Source of the DNA: an uncultured Eubacterium sp.
GTDB taxonomy: Bacteria > Bacillota_A > Clostridia > Lachnospirales > Lachnospiraceae
Assembly: GCA_910589045.1 (NCBI GenBank)
Contig: CAJUSH010000016.1
Span: forward strand, 1 to 24,002
Length of the DNA: 24,002 nucleotides
Reading direction: 5' to 3'
The translations under genes and the position numbers were made by a program. How positions within the stretch are numbered: the stretch's first letter is position 1; every line of letters starts with the position of its first letter. Under the pieces are notes generated by a model. The model made no database searches, was not told the origin of the DNA, and saw only the letters and a program-made list of their open reading frames with translations. Positions 13,660 through 21,502 of the stretch are shown one piece after another.

Positions 13660-14343
13660 ATGAGTAAGAAGTTATTTATTACAGGGACGGGGACGGATAT
13701 CGGAAAAACGTATATCGCGGGGCTGATCGTAAAAAAGCTTCATGAGAGCGGCGCTTCTGCGGGCTATTACAAGGCGGCGATGAGCGGCAATGAGCGGCGG
13801 GCAGACGGGAGTCTGATTCCCGGGGACGCCCGCTTTGTGAAGGAGCTGTCCGGCATCGGACAGCCCCCGGAGGAGATGTGCCCTTATGTCTATGAGCATG
13901 CGGTTTCCCCGCATCTTGCGTCGCGCATGGAGGGCAATCCGGTTCGGATGGAGGTCGTGCTGGAGGGCTTTGAAAGGGTATGCCGGAAATACGGCTACGT
14001 CACGCTCGAAGGCTCCGGCGGCATTTTGTGTCCCATCTGCTTTGACGAGAGGGAGATCTGGCTTCCCGACGTGATCAGGGCATTCCACGCACCGTGCCTG
14101 CTTATCGCGGATGCGGGGCTTGGCACCATCAATGACGTGGGGCTGACTGCATTTTATATGAAGGAGCGCGGCATGCGGCTCAAGGGCATTATTTTTAATC
14201 ACTATAAGCCCGGCGATGTGATGCAGGAGGATAATATAAGCATGTGTGAGCATCTGACGGGGACAAAGGTGCTCGCCTGTGTGAAGGACGGCGAACAGGA
14301 GCTTAATATTTCGGCGGAGCTGTTAAAGTCGCTGTATGAGTAA
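13660..14343 (+). CDS. bioD: Dethiobiotin synthetase BioD
   Basis: The 227-residue protein catalyses ATP-dependent closure of the ureido ring, turning 7,8-diaminopelargonate into dethiobiotin. The P-loop is TGTGTDIGKTY with Lys16, and a typical lysine follows in YYKAAMSG. The segment LEGSGGILCP matches the family's Glu-Gly-Ala/Ser-Gly-Gly motif, and LLIADAGLGTINDV is the next conserved block. ATG 13660 has GGAAGG at 9 nt; an upstream in-frame TTG at 13642 is less likely. It stands between bioB and bioA, and its reaction links those two enzymes. Confidence 0.93.
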   Translation: MSKKLFITGTGTDIGKTYIAGLIVKKLHESGASAGYYKAAMSGNERRADGSLIPGDARFVKELSGIGQPPEEMCPYVYEHAVSPHLASRMEGNPVRMEVVLEGFERVCRKYGYVTLEGSGGILCPICFDEREIWLPDVIRAFHAPCLLIADAGLGTINDVGLTAFYMKERGMRLKGIIFNHYKPGDVMQEDNISMCEHLTGTKVLACVKDGEQELNISAELLKSLYE

Positions 14344-14423
14344 AGGGATGCTGTATGCATGCAGGCCTGCCGGATGAAAGGATGGCCGGTATGCGCGCAG
14401 CACGAAGGGGAGGTATGGAAAGC

Positions 14424-15623
14424 ATGATTTGGTATCCATATGAACAGATGAAAACGATGAAGGAGCCTTATAAGATCGTGGACGCAGAGGGGGTCTATTT
14501 GTATACGGAGGATCAGAAGCTTATTGACTCCGTTTCCTCCTGGTGGAGCGTTATCCACGGCTATAAGCATCCCGCATTGAACGAGGCGGTTATTTCCCAG
14601 ACGGAAAAATTTTCCCATGTGATGCTGGGCGGCCTGACCCATGAGCCGGTGCAAAGGCTGGCGGATAAGCTGGCGGATTTTCTGCCCGGGGATCTGGATT
14701 ACTCGTTCTTTTCCGATTCGGGAAGCGTGGCGGTGGAGGTCGCGCTGAAAATGGCGCTGCAATATTATATGAACCGGGGCGAGGAGCAGCGGACGATGGT
14801 GCTTGCCTTAAACCATGCGTACCACGGCGACACCTTCAAGACGATGGAGGTGGGCGACGACGAGGACTATCATTTTGTCTTAAACGCATACGGGCCGAGC
14901 GCGCACGTCGTGCACATCCCGACAGAGCGTTTGGCTTTGGAGGAGGCGTTTGAGAAATATCACAGCCGGTTAAACTGTATGATCGTGGAGCCGCTTTTGC
15001 AGGGGGCAGGCGGGATGCGGATGTACGACGTGTCCTTTTTAAAGCGGGCGAGAGAGCTGTGTGACAGGTACGGCGTGCTGCTTATTTTTGACGAGGTGGC
15101 GACGGGCTTCGGACGCACCGGAAACCGTTTTGTGGCGGATCTGGTTCTGCCTGATATTCTGGTGCTTGGAAAGGCGCTGACCGGAGGCTATATCGGTCAT
15201 GCGGTCACGGTGGCGAGCAAAAAGGTGTTTGAGGGCTTTTATGACGACAACCCGGAGCATGCGCTGATGCACGGGCCTACCTTTATGGGAAATGCTCTGG
15301 CGTGCAGCGTGGCGCTCAAATCCATCGAGCTTTTTGAGACGCAGGATTACATGTCAAAGATCCGCCGCATCGAGGAAATCACGAGGCGGGAGATGTCAGG
15401 GCTTACCGATGCGCGCATCAAAGAAGTGCGCATCATGGGCGGCTGTGTCTGCGTGGAGGTAAAGGACGGGAGCGTGCTGCGGGGCTATCAGCAGTTTGCT
15501 TATGAGCGGGGTGTGTTCAGCCGGCCCTTCCTGAACTATCTCTATGCGATGGTGCCCTACATCATCACGGAGGATGAGCTGGTCCGGGTGCTTGGTGTGA
15601 TGAAGGAGTGGTTTGGCCGTTAG
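14424..15623 (+). CDS. bioA: Adenosylmethionine-8-amino-7-oxononanoate aminotransferase BioA
   Basis: This class-III PLP aminotransferase converts KAPA to 7,8-diaminopelargonate, with S-adenosylmethionine as the usual amino donor. Family features are IWYPYEQM at the start, DSVSSWWSVIHGYKHP, SFFSDSGSVAVEVALKMA, NHAYHGDT, LIFDEVATGFGRTG and LGKALTGGYIGH, where Lys250 binds PLP. The ATG at 14424 is chosen because GGGGAGG lies 10 nt upstream, giving 399 residues. ATG 14355, 23 codons earlier, follows AAAGGGA and is possible; ATG 14415 is too close to the site. It is the last gene of the operon and a strong hairpin follows at 15727. Confidence 0.92.
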   Translation: MIWYPYEQMKTMKEPYKIVDAEGVYLYTEDQKLIDSVSSWWSVIHGYKHPALNEAVISQTEKFSHVMLGGLTHEPVQRLADKLADFLPGDLDYSFFSDSGSVAVEVALKMALQYYMNRGEEQRTMVLALNHAYHGDTFKTMEVGDDEDYHFVLNAYGPSAHVVHIPTERLALEEAFEKYHSRLNCMIVEPLLQGAGGMRMYDVSFLKRARELCDRYGVLLIFDEVATGFGRTGNRFVADLVLPDILVLGKALTGGYIGHAVTVASKKVFEGFYDDNPEHALMHGPTFMGNALACSVALKSIELFETQDYMSKIRRIEEITRREMSGLTDARIKEVRIMGGCVCVEVKDGSVLRGYQQFAYERGVFSRPFLNYLYAMVPYIITEDELVRVLGVMKEWFGR

Positions 15624-15726
15624 GGTACGGCTTTCGGTGAAATGCTCGGCTGATGGTGCCGCATGCAATGGGGTATTTGCCGTGTGGCAGCAGTCTGAAT
15701 GATATCGTCAGGTTCCTTTTTTGGGC

Positions 15727-15774
15727 GCAGAAAGACGCATGGTTTACAATGCAGTGTTCCATGCGTCTTTCTGC
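15727..15774 (+). terminator. Hairpin ending the biotin operon
   Basis: GCAGAAAGACGCATGG (15727-15742) pairs perfectly with CCATGCGTCTTTCTGC (15759-15774) around a 16-nt loop. It lies 103 nt after the bioA stop. Only a weak T-rich tail (TGTTAT) follows, so it is an imperfect Rho-independent terminator but the best in the interval. Confidence 0.65.
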
Positions 15775-15832
15775 TGTTATGCCAAAATTAGTACGAAGTT
15801 TTTGTTTTGGAAGGTCTGGGAAAATAATTCAG

Positions 15833-15861
15833 TTCCCATGTTTCAATTTTTGTGCTATAAT
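15833..15861 (+). promoter_or_regulatory. Promoter of the mecA-like gene
   Basis: TTCCCA (15833-15838) and a perfect TATAAT (15856-15861) are separated by 17 nt. The start codon lies about 120 nt downstream, leaving a long untranslated leader in which I see no recognisable riboswitch. Confidence 0.55.
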
Positions 15862-15983
15862 CATTTTACTTTCAGGAAACAGACAGTATGAAAAAGCTGT
15901 CCGAACGGTTACGGAGCAAACAGCAGATACCCGAATGCGCTTGCCAGGGAAGCGGTTTCGGGCTGCATCAGAGGTGAGTACAA

Positions 15984-16664
15984 ATGAGATTTAAACGAAT
16001 CAGCACGGATACGGTCCGGTGCATTGTGACGGAGGATGAATTAGAGGCGAACGGGCTGGCGATGGATGATTTTCTCTCCAACGACGGAAGAACGGAAGAA
16101 TTTCTGCGGAAGATGATCACGCTGGCGGAGCAGGAGACCGGCTTTAAGGTTCAGGGCGGACCGATGACGATCCAGGTGGCGGTGCTGCCGGAAAATACGC
16201 TGGCGCTGACCTTTTCGGAAAAGCAGGGCGGGAACCTCATGGAGCTTCTTGAGGGTCTGCGCTCGGCGATGAGCAATCTCTCGGAGGCGGTCAACGAAAA
16301 GGCGCGTCAAAGGTCGGAGCAGGCGGTGATCCCGGTGGAGCAAAAGGATGCCTATCTGCTTGAATTTTCGGATATCCGCTCACTGCAGGATTTCTGCGTA
16401 AGCCTGGTACAGGGCATCGAGGAGCAGTTTCAGATGGACAGCGGGCTTTACCGCCTGAGAGATGAGGGCGTTTACTGCCTGATCCTGCAGCGCGGGGCGA
16501 TGGGGGAAAAGGAGGTCTGCCAGATCATGGCGGCGTCGCTGGAGTTCATGGATGCGGTGAGCGCTGAGGAGAGTCAGCTTGCGTACATAATGGAGCACGG
16601 AGCGTGTGTTCTGCCGGAGCGTGCGATTACAACCCTTCAGGGCATCGCCGTAAAGCGCGATTGA
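15984..16664 (+). CDS. mecA: MecA-family adaptor protein
   Basis: The 226-residue protein has the two-part layout of MecA. The N-terminal part begins MRFKRISTDTVRCIVTEDEL and continues with FLSNDGRTEEFLRKMITLAE, which binds substrates. A charged linker follows at about residues 100-120, and the C-terminal domain (SLQDFCVSLVQG to VLPERAITTLQ) in relatives engages the ClpC ATPase. MecA proteins hand selected proteins to ClpCP for degradation and restrain competence in Bacillus; the client here is unknown. ATG 15984 has GAGGTGAG about 5 nt upstream. Its stop codon overlaps the -35 box of the crt promoter. Confidence 0.85.
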   Translation: MRFKRISTDTVRCIVTEDELEANGLAMDDFLSNDGRTEEFLRKMITLAEQETGFKVQGGPMTIQVAVLPENTLALTFSEKQGGNLMELLEGLRSAMSNLSEAVNEKARQRSEQAVIPVEQKDAYLLEFSDIRSLQDFCVSLVQGIEEQFQMDSGLYRLRDEGVYCLILQRGAMGEKEVCQIMAASLEFMDAVSAEESQLAYIMEHGACVLPERAITTLQGIAVKRD

Positions 16665-16689
16665 CAATTCTTTCACAAAATGGTACATT
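16661..16689 (+). promoter_or_regulatory. Promoter of crt
   Basis: TTGACA (16661-16666) matches consensus and overlaps the mecA stop codon. TACATT (16684-16689) follows after 17 nt as a four-of-six -10 box. The gene's start is 60 nt further on, behind AGGAGGA. Confidence 0.65.
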
Positions 16690-16748
16690 GTATATAACGT
16701 ATGGTATGTGTTTACGTGACTATCATGAAACCATAGGAGGATAAACCA

Positions 16749-17561
16749 ATGAACAATTTACAGTTAGAAATTGACGGCGCGATTGCGGTATTGACCATTT
16801 CCAGACCCGCGGCGATGAACGCGCTCAACAGCGAGACCTTAGAGGAGTTAGACGCAGCATTAACAGAGATCGCATCCAATGCTGACGTGAGAGCCGTGAT
16901 CTTAACCGGCGGCCCCGACAAGAAGGGCAATGCGTTCAAGTCCTTTGTTGCAGGTGCGGATATCGGAGAGATGAGCACACTGACCAAGGCAGAGGGCGAG
17001 GCATTCGGAAAGAAGGGCAACGATGTATTCCGCAGAATCGAGAATTTCCCGGTTCCGGTTATTGCAGCCATCAACGGCTTTGCATTAGGCGGCGGATGTG
17101 AGATTGCCATGAGCTGTGATATCCGCATCTGTTCCGACAACGCACTGTTCGGACAGCCCGAGGTCGGCCTTGGCATTACCCCCGGATTCGGCGGCACACA
17201 GCGGCTTGCAAGAATCGTCGGTGTGGGCAAGGCAAAGGAGATGATCTACGGCGCGCGCAACATCAAGGCTGACGAGGCTTACCGGATCGGCCTGGTAAAT
17301 AACGTATATCCCGCTGAGGAGCTGATGCCTGCAGCAAAGAAGCTGGCGTCCACCATCGCGGCAAATGCACCCATCGCGGTTCGTGCCTGCAAGAAGGCGA
17401 TCAACCTCGGATTGGATGTGAGCATGGACGATGCCATTGTGCTTGAGGAGATGCTTTTCGGAAGCTGCTTCGAGACCGAGGATCAGAAGGCCGGCATGGG
17501 CAACTTCTTAGAGAAGGACCCGGAGAAGAAGTTAAAGGTTGTTCCCTTCCAGAATAAGTAA
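16749..17561 (+). CDS. crt: Short-chain enoyl-CoA hydratase (crotonase)
   Basis: The 270-residue protein is a crotonase-fold enzyme that hydrates or dehydrates short acyl-CoAs, in clostridia 3-hydroxybutyryl-CoA to crotonyl-CoA on the route to butyrate. Conserved parts are ISRPAAMNALN, the CoA/oxyanion segment FVAGADIGEM, IAAINGFALGGGCEIAMSCD with the first catalytic Glu, and LFGQPEVGLGITPGFGGTQRL with the second. It has its own promoter, an AGGAGGA site 7 nt before ATG 16749 and its own terminator, so it is a single-gene unit; the other butyrate genes (thl, hbd, bcd, etf) are not here. It uses many TTA leucine codons and C-ending codons unlike the CTG/CTT-rich neighbours, which suggests high expression or a different history. 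The exact substrate is inferred. Confidence 0.9.
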   Translation: MNNLQLEIDGAIAVLTISRPAAMNALNSETLEELDAALTEIASNADVRAVILTGGPDKKGNAFKSFVAGADIGEMSTLTKAEGEAFGKKGNDVFRRIENFPVPVIAAINGFALGGGCEIAMSCDIRICSDNALFGQPEVGLGITPGFGGTQRLARIVGVGKAKEMIYGARNIKADEAYRIGLVNNVYPAEELMPAAKKLASTIAANAPIAVRACKKAINLGLDVSMDDAIVLEEMLFGSCFETEDQKAGMGNFLEKDPEKKLKVVPFQNK

Positions 17562-17661
17562 TTTCCCGGACGGATATGCCGCGGCGGAGCATGCTTCGAA
17601 GGCTCTGCCCCCGCAGGCAGGATGTCCTTTGCATGGTTATGAACCGCTGCGAACAACAGAT

Positions 17662-17709
17662 AAGCTGACGCTTTTCGGATGGAGAGTCCTGAAAAGCGGC
17701 AGCTTTTTT
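17662..17709 (+). terminator. Rho-independent terminator of crt
   Basis: AAGCTG-A-CGCTTTTC pairs with GAAAAGCG-G-CAGCTT, extended by GGA with TCC toward the loop, and a TTTTTT run follows. It lies 100 nt after the crt stop; the 100 nt between hold no gene. Confidence 0.85.
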
Positions 17710-17809
17710 GAATCACTTTTGCCGTGCGGGAAGCTGGCGTGAGCTTTCGGTGCGATAAAAACGGGATGCGCTGTGAACATGGCGGACAGTTTCAAAAGAG
17801 GAGAGAGCG

Positions 17810-18892
17810 ATGCTGGACAATTATGACCTTTCGCGGCTTGTGGAGCCGCTTTTGGCATGGTATCCGCTGCACGCCCGCAGCCTGCCGTGGCGGGACGAGC
17901 CGACGCCCTATCGTGTTTGGGTGTCGGAGATCATGCTGCAGCAGACGCGGGTGGAGGCGGTGAAGCCCTTCTATGCGCGGTTTACGGAGGCCCTGCCGGA
18001 TGTGGGGGCGCTTGCGGCGTGTGAGACGGATCGACTGCTGAAGCTGTGGGAGGGGCTCGGCTATTATAACCGGGTGCGGAACCTGCAGCTTGCGGCGCAG
18101 ACGGTTATGGAGGAGTACGGCGGCGTGATTCCGGCGGACTATGAGGAGCTGCTAAAGCTCAGGGGCATCGGGCATTACACGGCGGCGGCGATCTCGTCCA
18201 TCGCCTACAACCGTCCGGAGGCAGCTGTGGACGGAAATGTGCTGCGCATCGTTATGCGCGCCGCACAGGACGATTCGGATATTGCAAAGCAGTCGGTGAA
18301 GACCCGTGTGGAGGAGGCGCTGCGTAAGGTTATACCGGAGGGGCGCGCGGCAATGTTCACCCAGGCGCTGATGGAGCTGGGGGCGACGGTCTGCGTCCCG
18401 AACGGTGCCCCGCTGTGTGCGGAGTGCCCCTGGGAGGCACTGTGCCTTTCCCATGCAGGCGGTACGGAGGAAGCGCTTCCGGTTAAGACAAAGCAAAAGG
18501 CGCGCCGTCTGGAAAAAAAGACGGTGCTCGTCATCCGCGACGGCGATCGGGTGCTTTTGCAGAAGCGGCCAAACGAGGGGCTTTTGGCAGGTATGTACGA
18601 GTTTCCCTGTATGGAGGGCTATCCTTCTGAAAAGGCGGTGCTGGAATTTGTCCGTGCAAGGGGGCTTTCCCCGATCCGGATTCAAAGGCTGCCGGAGGCA
18701 AAGCACATATTTTCACATGTGGAATGGCAGATGAGGGGCTTTGCGCTGCTGGTGGAGGAGCCGGAGCAGAAGGAAAATTTTTTGTTTGTGAAGCCCTCGG
18801 ACTCGGAGGAAATGTATGCGATACCGGCAGCCTTTGCGCGTTATTCACGTTATATGAATATCCGTATCGGGCAGGAAAAATTTTTAGAATAG
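17810..18892 (+). CDS. mutY: A/G-specific adenine glycosylase MutY
   Basis: The 360-residue enzyme removes adenine mispaired with 8-oxoguanine in DNA. The N-terminal helix-hairpin-helix glycosylase has Glu40 in SEIMLQQTRVEAV, the hairpin LLKLRGIGHYTAAAI and catalytic Asp141 in AAVDGNVLR. The 4Fe-4S cluster cysteines are in CVPNGAPLCAECPWEALC; the first spacing is seven residues where E. coli has six. The C-terminal NUDIX-like domain (from about 230, with VLLQKRPNEGLLAGMYEFP) recognises 8-oxoguanine. ATG 17810 follows AGAGGAGAGAG. It stands alone between two terminators. Confidence 0.93.
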   Translation: MLDNYDLSRLVEPLLAWYPLHARSLPWRDEPTPYRVWVSEIMLQQTRVEAVKPFYARFTEALPDVGALAACETDRLLKLWEGLGYYNRVRNLQLAAQTVMEEYGGVIPADYEELLKLRGIGHYTAAAISSIAYNRPEAAVDGNVLRIVMRAAQDDSDIAKQSVKTRVEEALRKVIPEGRAAMFTQALMELGATVCVPNGAPLCAECPWEALCLSHAGGTEEALPVKTKQKARRLEKKTVLVIRDGDRVLLQKRPNEGLLAGMYEFPCMEGYPSEKAVLEFVRARGLSPIRIQRLPEAKHIFSHVEWQMRGFALLVEEPEQKENFLFVKPSDSEEMYAIPAAFARYSRYMNIRIGQEKFLE

Positions 18893-18989
18893 GCGTTGGA
18901 AATAGAGGCTTTTGCCGCAGTGCGGGTATAGCTTTGCCGCGGCGGAAATGCCCGGGGCTTCCTGCATGCAGAATAAAAATAAAAGAGGA

Positions 18990-19014
18990 GGGCGATGCTC
19001 CTTGTGCATCGCCC
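18990..19014 (+). terminator. Terminator-like hairpin after mutY
   Basis: GGGCGATGC (18990-18998) pairs perfectly with GCATCGCCC (19006-19014) around a 7-nt loop. An A-rich tract precedes it and only a short T-rich tail (TTACATT) follows. Confidence 0.65.
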
Positions 19015-19058
19015 TTACATTATGAAAAAGAAAATATGGGAAGTTTTCGTTAATTAAC

Positions 19059-19087
19059 TTGTTTGTTCCTTGGCATGGTTATATAAT
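19059..19087 (+). promoter_or_regulatory. Candidate promoter of the glf operon
   Basis: TTGTTT (19059-19064) and a perfect TATAAT (19082-19087) are separated by 17 nt. It is the best promoter in the mutY-glf interval. Confidence 0.55.
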
Positions 19088-19237
19088 ACTGGTGAAATAT
19101 GACATGGTTATGAGTGGTTTGTTAATTTTTTGTGAACGATTTTCTGCCGGGGCAAACCGCAAAAAAGAGGGTGCCCTTGAGATGGGGCAGAGATTTTATT
19201 CGCTCACAGATAAGAGTATCGTACAGGAGGAAGATCA

Positions 19238-20401
19238 ATGTATCAGACAGTTGTGATCGGCGCAGGAATCGCGGGAGCCGTGGCGGCGCGGGCACTTGCT
19301 GAGGCGGGCAGCGGAAGGGTGCTCGTCCTTGAAAAACGGGAGCATATCGGCGGAAACTGCTACGACAGGCCGGATGAACACGGCATTCTTATTCATGCGT
19401 ACGGTCCCCATATTTTTCATACAAATGACGAGGGTGTTTTCGAATACCTGTCCCGTTTTACGGACTGGTATCTGTATCCCGACGGGCATCAGGTCGTGGC
19501 AGAGGTGGAGGGCAGGCATATCCCGATTCCGTTCAATCTCAACACGCTGCACCTTGTCTATGGGGAAGAAAAAGCGAAGGTGCTGGAGCAGAAGCTGGTC
19601 AGCGCCTATGGCGCCGGCAGCAGGGTCGGGATTCTGGAGCTGAAAAAAAGTGAGGATGCGGATATCCGTCAGATTGCAGAATATGTGTACGAAAACATAT
19701 TTTTGCGCTACACGATGAAGCAGTGGGGACAGACGCCGGAGGAGATCTCGCCGGAGGTGACGGGGCGTGTCCCGGTGCTCATCTCCCGCGACAACCGCTA
19801 TTTCCAGGACAAATACCAGGGCGTGCCGAAGCACGGATTTACGCCGATGTTTGAACGGCTGCTGGCGCATGAGGCTATAGAGGTGCAGCTGGGTGTGAGC
19901 GCGAAGGAGCGCATCACGGTGAAGGACGGGGCAGTTTTGCTGGACGGTGAGCTGTTTTCCGGCGATGTGATCTTTACCGGGGCGCTGGATGAGTTTTTTG
20001 ACTGCCGCTTCGGGCGTCTGCCCTACCGTTCGCTGCGCTTTGATTTTGAGCATCTGGACGAGACGGATTTCCAGGGGCGGTCTGTCGTAAATTATACCGT
20101 GAGTGAAGACTTTACCCGCATAACGGAGTTTCAATATCTGACGGGACAAACGGGGTGTGATGGCACGACGATCGTGCGGGAATATCCCTTCGCCTACAGC
20201 GGCGCCCCGGGCGAAATTCCCTACTATGCGATTCTGAATGAGGAAAACGGGGTGCTTTATGAGAAATACCGCGGGCTGACCGCGGGCCTGACGAATTTTT
20301 ACCTGTTGGGACGGCTGGCGGAATATAAATATTATAATATGGATGTCATGGTGCAAAAGGCGCTCACCCTGGCGGAAAGGATTATGGAAGAAAAACGATG
20401 A
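19238..20401 (+). CDS. glf: UDP-galactopyranose mutase
   Basis: The 387-residue flavoenzyme interconverts UDP-galactopyranose and UDP-galactofuranose, supplying the furanose donor for surface glycans. The FAD-binding N terminus is VVIGAGIAGAVAARAL with the acidic end LVLEKREHIGGNCYD. The family block HGILIHAYGPHIFHTND follows, then YTMKQWG and NRYFQDKYQGVPKHGFTPMF, which line the active site. Length is typical. ATG 19238 has CAGGAGG at about 6 nt. The stop codon overlaps the start of the glycosyltransferase gene by 4 nt (ATGA), so the two are translated together. Confidence 0.95.
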   Translation: MYQTVVIGAGIAGAVAARALAEAGSGRVLVLEKREHIGGNCYDRPDEHGILIHAYGPHIFHTNDEGVFEYLSRFTDWYLYPDGHQVVAEVEGRHIPIPFNLNTLHLVYGEEKAKVLEQKLVSAYGAGSRVGILELKKSEDADIRQIAEYVYENIFLRYTMKQWGQTPEEISPEVTGRVPVLISRDNRYFQDKYQGVPKHGFTPMFERLLAHEAIEVQLGVSAKERITVKDGAVLLDGELFSGDVIFTGALDEFFDCRFGRLPYRSLRFDFEHLDETDFQGRSVVNYTVSEDFTRITEFQYLTGQTGCDGTTIVREYPFAYSGAPGEIPYYAILNEENGVLYEKYRGLTAGLTNFYLLGRLAEYKYYNMDVMVQKALTLAERIMEEKR

Positions 20402-21414
20402 AGCTGCTTTCAATTGCAATTCCCTGCTACAATTCGCAGGACTATATGGAAAAGTGTATCAAATCGCTTTTAGTGGGCGGTGAGGATGTGGAAATTTTGA
20501 TCGTGGACGACGGCTCAAAGGACGCGACACCGGAGATCGCGGATTCCTATGCGCGCCGTTATCCGACGATCGTTAAGGCGATCCATCAGGAAAACGGGGG
20601 TCATGGTGCTGCGGTAAACGCCGGAATCCGCAATGCGACCGGGCTGTATTTTAAGGTTGTCGACAGCGACGACTGGGTGGATGAAATTTCGTTTCTGATG
20701 GTGCTCGACCGGCTCAACCAGCTTGCGGGCGGTGACGAGACGGTGGATCTGATCATCGCAAATTTTGTCTATGACAAGGTAGGCGCAAAGCACAAAAGGG
20801 TGATGCGCTACACGTCCATGTTTCCCACCGATGAGGTTTTCGGGTGGAGCGACGTGAAATTCATTACCAAGGGGCATTATCTGCTGATGCACTCCGTGAT
20901 CTATCGCACGAAAATGCTCTTAAAGTGTAAGCTTGAGCTGCCGCGGCATACGTTTTATGTGGACAATATTTACGTGTACCATCCCCTGCCTCATGTGAAG
21001 AAGATGTACTACGTGGATCTGGATCTGTATCACTATTATATCGGGCGCGTTGACCAGTCAGTGAACGAGGAGATCATGATCGGGCGCATTGACCAGCAGA
21101 TCAAAGTCAATAAGATGATGATCGAGGACTATGATCTGTGGAAGGTTGCGAACAAGCGGCTGCGCAAATATATGTTTAATTATTTGGAGATTGTAACGGT
21201 TGTCTCAACGGTGCTGCTTCTTCGCTCCGGCACGGAGGAAAACCTGCAGAAAAAGCGCGACCTGTGGAAGTATATCAAAAACTATGATATCCGCCTGTTC
21301 CATCATATGCGCAACGGCATCATGGGGAATACGATGAACCTGCCGGGCAAGAGCGGGCGGAAGCTCTCGGTAGCGGCGTATAAGCTGACGCAGAAGATCG
21401 TGGGCTTTAACTGA
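20398..21414 (+). CDS. Family 2 glycosyltransferase
   Basis: The 338-residue protein has a GT-A fold of family GT2. It begins LLSIAIPCYNSQDYMEKCI, has the nucleotide-binding motif IVDDGSKDAT and metal-binding VVDSDDWVDE. The C-terminal part is helical, basic and without clear membrane segments. It transfers a sugar from a nucleotide donor to a growing glycan at the cytoplasmic face. Coupling to glf by a 4-nt overlap suggests galactofuranose as donor sugar, which is inference. Confidence 0.88.
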   Translation: MKLLSIAIPCYNSQDYMEKCIKSLLVGGEDVEILIVDDGSKDATPEIADSYARRYPTIVKAIHQENGGHGAAVNAGIRNATGLYFKVVDSDDWVDEISFLMVLDRLNQLAGGDETVDLIIANFVYDKVGAKHKRVMRYTSMFPTDEVFGWSDVKFITKGHYLLMHSVIYRTKMLLKCKLELPRHTFYVDNIYVYHPLPHVKKMYYVDLDLYHYYIGRVDQSVNEEIMIGRIDQQIKVNKMMIEDYDLWKVANKRLRKYMFNYLEIVTVVSTVLLLRSGTEENLQKKRDLWKYIKNYDIRLFHHMRNGIMGNTMNLPGKSGRKLSVAAYKLTQKIVGFN

Positions 21415-21460
21415 GCAGTTTACGAAAAAAAGTATGCATATAAGCAGCTGACAGGAAAGA

Positions 21461-21488
21461 GATAAGCCGACAATAGTGTCGGCTTATC
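21461..21488. terminator. Hairpin between convergent genes
   Basis: GATAAGCCGACA pairs perfectly with TGTCGGCTTATC around a 4-nt loop. It lies between the glycosyltransferase stop and the stop of the minus-strand gene at 21503, so it can serve both. T-runs are weak on either side (CTTTTGG on plus, TCTTTCC on minus). Confidence 0.65.
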
Positions 21489-21502
21489 ATGGCTTTTGGC
21501 AG

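Larger units (their letters stand above)
15624..15983. other. Intergenic region between bioA and mecA
   Basis: No gene is supported here. It holds a 16-bp hairpin (15727-15774), probably ending the biotin operon, and a promoter (15833-15861) for the mecA-like gene. An open frame of 113 codons crosses both structures, has no ribosome binding site and no family features, and is probably chance. Confidence 0.6.
18893..19237. other. Intergenic region between mutY and glf
   Basis: No gene is supported. The interval holds the hairpin at 18990-19014 that probably ends mutY transcription, a candidate promoter at 19059-19087 and a leader of about 140 nt before glf. A 65-codon open frame at 19059-19256 overlaps the promoter and runs into glf in another frame; I consider it chance. 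Confidence 0.6.

Noticed and set aside
15653..15994. 113-codon frame between bioA and mecA
   Set aside because: It runs through a long hairpin and a promoter, lacks a ribosome binding site and has no recognisable domain.
19235..20419. 394-codon minus-strand open frame over glf
   Set aside because: It is the antisense of a strongly conserved UDP-galactopyranose mutase and shows no motifs of its own.
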